The notes under the pieces are model-generated. The model was not told where the DNA came from. It worked only from the letters and a program-made list of their open reading frames with translations, and did not search any database. Shown one piece after another: positions 1 to 4,816 of a DNA stretch of 5,350 nt. Every line of letters starts with the position of its first letter. The first letter of the stretch is position 1. The translations under genes and the position numbers were made by a program. Source of the DNA: Anaerolineales bacterium (lineage in GTDB: Bacteria; Chloroflexota; Anaerolineae; Anaerolineales; UBA6663); NCBI GenBank assembly GCA_016789245.1, contig JAEURM010000157.1, positions 1 to 5,350 on the forward strand, written 5' to 3'.

Positions 1-1391
1 GTACGCTCTTTCTCCACTTTTTCTAAACTGGCAATCCACTCGCGCGCGTGGCGGGAGGCGTTGATGATGCCGTCCAATTCTTCAGCATAACCGGCCCGGA
101 TGAGGCCCGGCTTGCCCAGCACCGCCGGCGGCTCATCCGCCAAAGAAGCTTGCAAGAGAGAAAGGATATCCGCACACGGGTCTAAATGGGAAGCGAGGGC
201 AAAAAGGGGACCAGCGGCGTTTCCTTCTTTTCCCAACTTGTCCTTTATTTTCGGCAGTGCCAATAAAGTCTCGCGCAGAGCTACCAAATCACGCGGGTTG
301 GCCGTGCCGCCTAAAATGCGGTTGGTGATGCGCTCCAAATCATGCAGAGGTTTGAGCGCGGCTAAAATCTCGGCGCGCAGTAAACCTTGCGCGTGAAAGG
401 CGGCCACGCGGTCTAGCCGCTCATTGATGAGGGCTAAATTGAGCAAAGGCTGATGCACCCACTGCCGCATAAGACGCGCGCCCATCGCTGTGACCGTAGC
501 ATCTAACACGCCCAGCAGTGAACCTTTAATTTGCCCGCCGCGCAACGTCTCGGTCAGCTCTAGGTTGCGGCGCGTGGCCGGGTCTAGCGTCATGAACTCA
601 TCCAGCGTGTACTGGCTGAGGCGCGTGAGCAAGTTGAGGGCGCTCGGTTGTGTCTCTTTGAGATAGTTGAGGATGGCACCACTGGCGGCAATGGCCAATG
701 GTGAGTGCTCAATGCCAAAGCCCACCAGCGTTTCTACACCGAAATGATTGAGCAAAGCGTGGCGCATTTTGCCCGGGTCAAACTTCCAAGCGGGCAATGG
801 GGTACAGGCCGCACCGTTCGTCTCTACTTGGGCGGTGTGTTCTTCCGCCAGCAAAAGTTCCGCAGGCCGCAAGCGTTGTAACTCATGCCGGGCCAGCGCC
901 CACGGGTTATTGGCCTGAAAGGTGGTGACGGCAAATTCACCGGTAGTGATATCTACATACGCCAAACCGGCGCGGCCCTCGCTCACGGTGAGGGCGGCGA
1001 GGTAATTGTTGCGCGCGGCGTCCAGCAAGTTGGGCTCGGTCACTGTGCCGGGCGTCACCACGCGAATGACTTTGCGCTCCACCAAGCCCTCAATCGGCTC
1101 GGTGCCAGTTTGTTCGGCAATAGCTACGTGGTAATTTTTAGCGATGAGGCGGGCTACATAGTTTTCTAGTGCGTGGTGCGGCACGCCGGCCATGGGGATG
1201 CGGCGCTCGCCGCCTTTGTACATGTTAGCGCGGCTGGTGAGCACAATCTCCAACTCACGAGCCACCAGTTCCGCGTCTTCATCAAAGGTTTCGTAAAAAT
1301 CACCTAGCCGGAAAAATACAATTTCGCGGAGATGGTGGCGTTTGAGATTGAGATACTGCTGACGCAGGGCGGTAGGTTCGGATTCAGGCAT
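1..1391 (-). CDS. mutS: DNA mismatch repair protein MutS, N-terminal part (3' end beyond window)
   Basis: MutS recognises mismatched or looped DNA as a dimer and starts methyl-independent or MutL-dependent repair in the cytoplasm. The frame is open from an ATG at 1391 to the window edge, giving 463 complete codons of a protein usually about 850-900 residues long. The mismatch-binding domain is clear: FFRLGDFYETF at residues 26-36 holds the Phe-x-Glu mismatch wedge (F32, E34), followed by IPMAGVPHHALENY at 65-78 and VTPGTVTEPNLLD at 112-124. The connector domain (about 128-245) contains YVDITTGEF. The core domain has the MutS hallmark TRRNLELTETLRGG at 273-286 and LLGVLDATVTAMGARLMRQW at 292-311. 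The visible part ends as the clamp/lever region begins; the Walker ATPase and helix-turn-helix dimer region lie outside. The ATG is the only start that fits the family; there is no Shine-Dalgarno sequence before it, and a TACAAT hexamer sits 7 bases upstream. No frameshift is seen. Identity is certain; paralog class is MutS1-like. Confidence 0.97.
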   Translation of the reverse strand, partial: MPESEPTALRQQYLNLKRHHLREIVFFRLGDFYETFDEDAELVARELEIVLTSRANMYKGGERRIPMAGVPHHALENYVARLIAKNYHVAIAEQTGTEPIEGLVERKVIRVVTPGTVTEPNLLDAARNNYLAALTVSEGRAGLAYVDITTGEFAVTTFQANNPWALARHELQRLRPAELLLAEEHTAQVETNGAACTPLPAWKFDPGKMRHALLNHFGVETLVGFGIEHSPLAIAASGAILNYLKETQPSALNLLTRLSQYTLDEFMTLDPATRRNLELTETLRGGQIKGSLLGVLDATVTAMGARLMRQWVHQPLLNLALINERLDRVAAFHAQGLLRAEILAALKPLHDLERITNRILGGTANPRDLVALRETLLALPKIKDKLGKEGNAAGPLFALASHLDPCADILSLLQASLADEPPAVLGKPGLIRAGYAEELDGIINASRHAREWIASLEKVEKER

Positions 1392-1398
1392 CGGGCGG

Positions 1399-1404
1399 AT
1401 TGTA
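1399..1404 (-). promoter_or_regulatory. possible -10 element of a leaderless mutS promoter
   Basis: On the minus strand TACAAT (5 of 6 to TATAAT) ends 7 bases before the mutS ATG, which would place the transcription start at or next to the A of the start codon. The 7 bases between (CCGCCCG) contain no ribosome binding site, which fits a leaderless message. I could not find a convincing -35 hexamer at 16-18 bases spacing, so this remains a weak prediction. Confidence 0.35.
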
Positions 1405-1431
1405 GCGTAAAAGAACAAAGATAGCGGATTA

Positions 1432-1466
1432 CAACCAGAGCTGGCTCACAGCATAAACAGCGGTTG
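1432..1466. repeat. imperfect inverted repeat upstream of mutS (CAACC...GGTTG hairpin)
   Basis: CAACC (1432-1436) pairs with GGTTG (1462-1466), and after a three-base bulge GCTG (1440-1443) pairs with CAGC (1458-1461). The 14-base loop itself contains GCT-CAC-AGC, a small inner hairpin. It lies directly next to the perfect palindrome at 1476-1504 and probably forms one composite intergenic repeat with it. It could also be a structured site in the mutS upstream region. No protein-coding signal overlaps it. Confidence 0.45.
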
Positions 1467-1475
1467 ATAATCAAA

Positions 1476-1504
1476 AGTAGCGCAGGCTTGAAGCCTGCGC
1501 TACT
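1476..1504 (-). terminator. perfect 14-bp palindrome; candidate terminator after the STAS genes and/or dispersed repeat
   Basis: AGTAGCGCAGGCTT and AAGCCTGCGCTACT are exact reverse complements separated by a single G, giving a very stable GC-rich hairpin. It starts 35 bases after the stop codon of the second STAS gene, and on the minus strand the stem runs into TTTTGATT (the first T belongs to the stem), a short U-tract. This placement fits a Rho-independent terminator separating the STAS genes from mutS, though the U-tract is poor. On the plus strand no T-run follows. The core GCAGGCTTGAAGCCTGC resembles dispersed intergenic palindromes that I recall from Chloroflexota and similar genomes, so it may be a repeat that also serves as terminator; that is from memory and was not searched. 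Confidence 0.55.
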
Positions 1505-1539
1505 CAAATTCTAAAACCTTTGCCGATGACTTAGGAAGC

Positions 1540-1872
1540 TTACAGCGAGCCAAGTGCCGCTTCGGTATCCGGGTAAGTGCTGAAAAGCGCATCGAGGCCA
1601 GCAATATCCAGCACTTCTTTTACGCGGGTGGAGGGTTGCGCAAGGAGTACGGCACCGCCTTTGGCCTTGAGGGCTTTTTGGGCGGAGATGAGGGCGCGCA
1701 CACCGGCACTACTGATGTAATCGGTGCCATCCATTTCTAGGATGAGGTGGGCGTGGCCGCCTTCCACTTGTTGTTGTAGGGTTTCTTCAAATTTAGGTGC
1801 AACGCTGGCATCTACCCGCCCCGTTACGCGCACTACGTTGGCCCGTTTGTATTCACGAATATCCAGTTCCAT
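1540..1872 (-). CDS. STAS-domain protein, anti-sigma factor antagonist-like (second of tandem pair)
   Basis: A stand-alone STAS domain of 110 residues, the usual length of SpoIIAA/RsbV-type anti-anti-sigma proteins, which bind a kinase/anti-sigma factor when unphosphorylated and release the sigma factor; similar proteins also act in other partner-switch systems. Visible features are GRVDASVAPKFEETL at 18-32, the buried strand AHLILEMDG at 41-49, and the switch loop DYISSAGVRAL at 51-61 at the start of the second helix. Ser54 or Ser55 is the likely phosphoacceptor; in a direct alignment to SpoIIAA the position of Ser58 is Ala56. The C-terminal VLDIAGLDALF (87-97) is typical. I chose the ATG at 1872 because GGAGG (1878-1882) lies 5 bases upstream and the STAS fold starts at once; an in-frame ATG at 1920 would add 16 residues with no family support. 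It is a clear paralog of the gene just upstream, with 56 bases between them. No kinase or phosphatase partner is in the window. Confidence 0.9.
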   Translation of the reverse strand: MELDIREYKRANVVRVTGRVDASVAPKFEETLQQQVEGGHAHLILEMDGTDYISSAGVRALISAQKALKAKGGAVLLAQPSTRVKEVLDIAGLDALFSTYPDTEAALGSL

Positions 1873-1877
1873 AATTG

Positions 1878-1882
1878 CCTCC
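1878..1882 (-). promoter_or_regulatory. ribosome binding site deciding the start of the second STAS gene
   Basis: GGAGG on the minus strand, five bases before the ATG at 1872. It is the strongest Shine-Dalgarno sequence in the window and is why the upstream in-frame ATG at 1920 is not used as the start. Confidence 0.75.
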
Positions 1883-1898
1883 AAAGTGAGAGGACGTG

Positions 1899-1907
1899 AT
1901 TTTAGCA
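1899..1907 (-). promoter_or_regulatory. possible extended -10 promoter for the second STAS gene
   Basis: The minus strand reads TGCTAAAAT, a TGn extension plus TAAAAT (5 of 6 to TATAAT), in the 56-base gap between the two STAS genes. Transcription would start about 7 bases on, leaving a leader of about 20 bases that contains the GGAGG ribosome binding site. The -35 region (TTCTGG at 17 bases spacing) is poor, which an extended -10 can tolerate. If real, the second STAS gene could be expressed independently of the first. Confidence 0.35.
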
Positions 1908-1928
1908 CACGCCGCCCCAAGCCAGAAT

Positions 1929-2288
1929 TTACACCACTGGCCCCGGGTTACGCGTTTTTAGCATCGAAATGGCATCGGCCACCGTCTCATGCACGCCGAA
2001 CAGCGTCTCCATGCCTGACATTTTCAAAACTTGTTGCACATTGCTAGAGGCGGCGGCCAAGCGCATATCCCCGCCTAAGTTGCGGGCGCGGCGCAAAGCC
2101 AAAATTAGCACGCGCAAACCGGCAGAGGCCATGTAGCTTACACCAGCAAAATCCACCACAATGTGAGCGCGGCCTTCACCAAGTAAGCCGTTGAGTGATT
2201 CTTCAATTGAGCTGGCCGCCGATAAATCAACGCGGCCTTCGGGTGACACCACCCAGATGTTTTCTTCAGGAGAGGAAACTAAAATCAT
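1929..2288 (-). CDS. STAS-domain protein, anti-sigma factor antagonist-like (first of tandem pair)
   Basis: A 119-residue single STAS domain of the anti-sigma factor antagonist type. Key parts are GRVDLSAASSIEESL at 18-32, the strand AHIVVDFAG at 41-49, the switch loop SYMASAGLRVL at 51-61, a helix LILALRRARNLGG at 61-73, and VLKMSGMETLF at 87-97. Ser55 is the only serine in the loop and the probable phosphorylation target; the SpoIIAA Ser58 position is Ala56, as in its paralog. The two STAS proteins align without gaps over about 98 residues from VV(R/S)...GRVD onward, so they arose by tandem duplication. The ATG at 2288 lies 6 bases after the stop of the M42 peptidase gene; a GGAG (2299-2302) inside the last peptidase codons is 10 bases upstream, so translation is probably coupled. 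A short tail (KTRNPGPVV) follows the fold. Its role in a sigma-factor partner switch is inferred from the family; no partner gene is visible. Confidence 0.9.
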   Translation of the reverse strand: MILVSSPEENIWVVSPEGRVDLSAASSIEESLNGLLGEGRAHIVVDFAGVSYMASAGLRVLILALRRARNLGGDMRLAAASSNVQQVLKMSGMETLFGVHETVADAISMLKTRNPGPVV

Positions 2289-2294
2289 TGCTCG

Positions 2295-3341
2295 CTAACT
2301 CCGTAAATACTCGCCAATGAGTTGCGAAGTATACACTAATGAATCCAAGTGGGTGCGTTCATAGTTGTGTGAGGCTTCAACCCCCGGGCCAAGCAAACCC
2401 ACTTGCACATCGCCGCCAGCCCGCCAATACGCTTCGCCGTCCGAGCCATAGTACGGGTAAATATCCACCGTGTGCGGAATGTTGGCCGCCGTGGCCAGCG
2501 CACGCAGTTTGCGGTTCATGGCTTCATGGTACGGCCCGCCTGAATCTTTTACACAAATGCAGGCCGCAAACTCACTAGAAGCTTGCCCCGGCCCCACGGC
2601 CGCCATATCCAAGGAAAGTAATTCCACTAAATCTGCCGGGAAGCCGCTAGACGCGCCGTGGCCTACTTCTTCATAGTTGCTGATGTGAAGCGTGGCGCGT
2701 TGGGTGGGTTTTAGCCCTGCTTCAAGCAGGGCCTTTACAGCGGCGTACATACAGGCCACCGCCGCTTTATCATCCAAGTGCCGAGAGCGCAAAAAGCCCG
2801 CCGGCCCACTTTCCACGCGTGGATCAAAGGCCACAAAATCTCCCACGCCAATGCCCAACGCGCGCGTTTCATCCGCTGTTTTGGTGCGCGCATCCAGCCG
2901 CACTTCCACGCCGTCATCATCACGTTTCATATCACCCGTTTCCGCACCAAAAATGTGGGAGGAAGCTTTGGTGACGAGTAGTGAGCCGCGCACAATTTCT
3001 CCAGTGTGCGTGAACACACTACACCCTTCGCCCTCCACTGTGTTCCACGTAAAGCCACCAATCTTGGTAAGTTTTAGGCGGCCATTGGCTTTTACATCTT
3101 TCACCATCCCGCCCAAGGTATCCACATGCGCGGTGAGTGCGCGCGGCGCGGTAGCCGCTTCGCCCGCCCACTCAATTACCAGCGCGCCTTTATTGGTGCG
3201 CCGCATAGGCAAACCGAATGGCGCAAAGGCGCGCTCACAATACTCAATCGCTTTTTCAGTCATGCCAGTGGGGCTGGGCGTATTGAGCAACCCAATCAAA
3301 AAATCTAGTAAGGCGGAGGTGTTGATGGAGATAGAGGACAT
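2295..3341 (-). CDS. M42-family metallo-aminopeptidase
   Basis: A complete 348-residue protein of the M42 family (FrvX/YsdC/TET-type, co-catalytic dinuclear metal aminopeptidases that usually assemble into large cytosolic complexes and trim peptides from the N-terminus). Motifs in order: TPSPTGMTEKAI at 21-32; AHVDTLGGMVKDVKANGRL at 71-89 with His72 and Asp74; RHLDDKAAVA at 187-196 with bridging Asp190; SNYEEVGHGASS at 221-232 with catalytic Glu224 and ligand Glu225; SLDMAAVGPGQ at 243-253 with Asp245; and SHNYERTHLDSL at 324-335, where His331 is the best fit for the last ligand (His325 is an alternative). Phrases such as HVDTLGGMVK and SHNYERTHLDSL remind me of the M42 subgroup named for an osmoprotectant (NAGGN) gene set, but no other gene of that set is here. 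Start: the ATG at 3341 is preferred; the in-frame ATG at 3416 would add 25 residues (including IRNTKYGI) encoded by an intergenic repeat. No good ribosome binding site precedes 3341. Peptide substrate is unknown. Confidence 0.93.
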   Translation of the reverse strand: MSSISINTSALLDFLIGLLNTPSPTGMTEKAIEYCERAFAPFGLPMRRTNKGALVIEWAGEAATAPRALTAHVDTLGGMVKDVKANGRLKLTKIGGFTWNTVEGEGCSVFTHTGEIVRGSLLVTKASSHIFGAETGDMKRDDDGVEVRLDARTKTADETRALGIGVGDFVAFDPRVESGPAGFLRSRHLDDKAAVACMYAAVKALLEAGLKPTQRATLHISNYEEVGHGASSGFPADLVELLSLDMAAVGPGQASSEFAACICVKDSGGPYHEAMNRKLRALATAANIPHTVDIYPYYGSDGEAYWRAGGDVQVGLLGPGVEASHNYERTHLDSLVYTSQLIGEYLRS

Positions 3342-3358
3342 GGCAAATTTACATATTC

Positions 3359-3413
3359 CGTATTTCGTGTTGCGTATTGCGTAGAGATAAAAATTCACAC
3401 AATACGAAATACG
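3359..3413. repeat. AT-rich imperfect inverted repeat of CGTATT(G/T)CGT words between TldE-like and M42 genes
   Basis: CGTATTTCGTGTTGCGT (3359-3375) matches the reverse complement of ACACAATACGAAATACG (3397-3413) at 15 of 17 positions, separated by a 21-base loop containing GCGTA and an A-rich run. The left arm continues into a second CGTATTGCGTA unit, so short direct repeats are nested in it. It fills most of the 75-base gap between the TldE-like stop (3416-3418) and the M42 start (3341). Tandem CGTATTGCGTATT words are, as I recall, common in intergenic DNA of Chloroflexota genomes and are often mistranslated as IRNTQYAIRNTQ-like peptides; this was not searched. It could form a hairpin that modulates read-through into the peptidase gene, but there is no T-run to make it a clean terminator. 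Confidence 0.6.
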
Positions 3414-3415
3414 CA

Positions 3416-4816
3416 CTACGGTTCACGTTCATCCGAGGCGATAAACCTAAACCCATCCAGCGCCAAGGCCGGCACGCGATGGACACCGTAAAAACCAGAC
3501 AGCGTGTGCAAGTTCTGCCCAACGCCAATAACGTGTTGCAAGGCCGTCACCAACTCTTGGTCAAACCGCAGGTTGTGAACGGGATACGCCAACTCGCCGT
3601 TTTCAATCCACCACACTGCATCCCGCGTAGTACCGGTAGCGGCGGCACGGTGGCTGGCCGTTTGGCGCACGTACCAAAACCGGTTGATGTACAGGCCACG
3701 CTTTACCTTCGCAATCAATTCGGGCACAGCATCTGTACCGAATGCTACGGTGAGATTTTCTGGCGCCGGCCCATCCCAATCTTCATCATCATACGGTTGC
3801 GCGTGGCCAGTAGAAGTTTTATGCGGCTCACGGGCCGCCGTCACTCGGTCATACACCGGCGAGAGCGGCACGCCCGCCCGCACAATCTCCACGCGCTGTT
3901 TGGGCCAACCTTCGCAATCAAAGGCGCGGGGCAAACCGTCCGCCGCCAGCGCATCATCCACAATGGAAATGTAGGGTGAAAGGCTCGGCTGGCCAAGATG
4001 CCCACACATCCAACTGCGCTCTTCCTGTACCGCCAACGCGCCCATGCCGTTCTCAATCATGGCTTCTAAAAGTGTGAGTACGGCGTACGGCTCTAGCACC
4101 ACACTGTATTCACCGCGCGGCACGTGGCGGGGTGCCTGCAGAGTGCTGGCTTGCTGAAAAGCCGTGTGCGCCAATTCTTCAAAATCAATTTGCCCCAACC
4201 GCCAGCCAGTGGCATGTGCATACGCTGAAGTGTGTGGCTGGGCTTGCTCGGCTACAAAAGTTACATCCACTTGTGTATTGGGCGCATACGCAAACAAACC
4301 TTTGGAGTTGAGCAGAGCGTACTCATAGCGGGCTGCGCTGTAGGAACCAGAAACGGCCAAGCTGGCGGCGCGGGCGCGCGCACATAAATCGGCCACGGCG
4401 CGGGCGCGTTCTTGTGGATTATCACACAGGGCGGCCACATCCGCATCAAAGGCGGCTACGGCCGGATAGGTTTGCGGCTCCGGCAGGCCGGGCCAATGTG
4501 GGTTTTCCGGCAGGTGTTGCGCCAGCTCACAGGCCGTGCGCGTCACGCGCTCCAAGCCGAGCTCGCTCAAATCATTGGTGGTGGCCGTGCCTACGCGTGA
4601 GCCAAGCACGGCGCGCACCTCTATGGTGGCATCGCGCTCCGCCACGTTCTGGTGAATGGTATTGTGAGAAAAGCGCGTTAGCGCTTCATTGATGGCGGTG
4701 AAGGTAATTTCCGTTTCATCCGCCGCCGAGCACGCCAGCGCGCGCGCCATGAGATGTTTTACTTTTTCGGGGCCAAGCTCCAGTGTGCTTGACCCGTTGG
4801 TACGGTGTGCGTTCAT
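3416..4816 (-). CDS. TldD/PmbA-family protein lacking HExxxH (TldE/PmbA-like)
   Basis: A complete 466-residue member of the TldD/PmbA family. In characterised pairs TldD carries the HExxxH zinc site and TldE (PmbA) is the partner without it; together they cleave unfolded or RiPP-like peptides such as the microcin B17 precursor and the antitoxin CcdA. Visible family signatures: the N-terminal domain segment FSHNTIHQNVAERDATIEVR at 49-68 with GSRVGTATTN at 72-81; the C-terminal block GLYINRFWYVRQ at 374-385; and TGTTRDAVWWIENGELAYPV at 394-413 followed by HNLRF. Where TldD would have HExxxH after the VVL(D/E)P strand, this protein has VVLEPYAVLTLLEAMIENGM (239-258), with no metal-binding histidines, so it is read as TldE-like and not an active protease by itself. 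The ATG at 4816 overlaps the upstream TGA as ATGA, implying translational coupling to the ATP-grasp-like gene. No TldD partner is in the window; it may lie past the high-coordinate end. Confidence 0.92.
   Translation of the reverse strand: MNAHRTNGSSTLELGPEKVKHLMARALACSAADETEITFTAINEALTRFSHNTIHQNVAERDATIEVRAVLGSRVGTATTNDLSELGLERVTRTACELAQHLPENPHWPGLPEPQTYPAVAAFDADVAALCDNPQERARAVADLCARARAASLAVSGSYSAARYEYALLNSKGLFAYAPNTQVDVTFVAEQAQPHTSAYAHATGWRLGQIDFEELAHTAFQQASTLQAPRHVPRGEYSVVLEPYAVLTLLEAMIENGMGALAVQEERSWMCGHLGQPSLSPYISIVDDALAADGLPRAFDCEGWPKQRVEIVRAGVPLSPVYDRVTAAREPHKTSTGHAQPYDDEDWDGPAPENLTVAFGTDAVPELIAKVKRGLYINRFWYVRQTASHRAAATGTTRDAVWWIENGELAYPVHNLRFDQELVTALQHVIGVGQNLHTLSGFYGVHRVPALALDGFRFIASDEREP

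Noticed and set aside
1304..1507. 67-residue minus-strand open frame across the hairpins and the mutS start
   Set aside because: Its N-terminus is encoded by the palindromic repeat and its C-terminus overlaps mutS out of frame; no ribosome binding site.
1873..1920. Longer N-terminus of the second STAS protein from an ATG at 1920
   Set aside because: The added 16 residues do not resemble STAS proteins and include the GGAGG ribosome binding site and probable promoter of the shorter start.
2692..3384. 230-residue plus-strand open frame opposite the M42 gene
   Set aside because: Low-complexity Ser/Pro/Ala-rich product with no domain, lying antisense to a gene with full catalytic motifs; a shadow of GC-rich codon use.
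3359..3413. CRISPR-like or tandem repeat array
   Set aside because: Only one inverted pair with nested short words; no regular repeat-spacer periodicity.
3342..3416. Longer N-terminus of the M42 peptidase from an ATG at 3416
   Set aside because: The 25 extra residues are a translation of the intergenic repeat and precede the normal family start; they also touch the TldE-like stop codon.
3377..3979. 200-residue plus-strand open frame opposite the TldE-like gene
   Set aside because: Begins in the intergenic repeat and runs antisense to the well-supported TldE-like gene; no recognisable fold.
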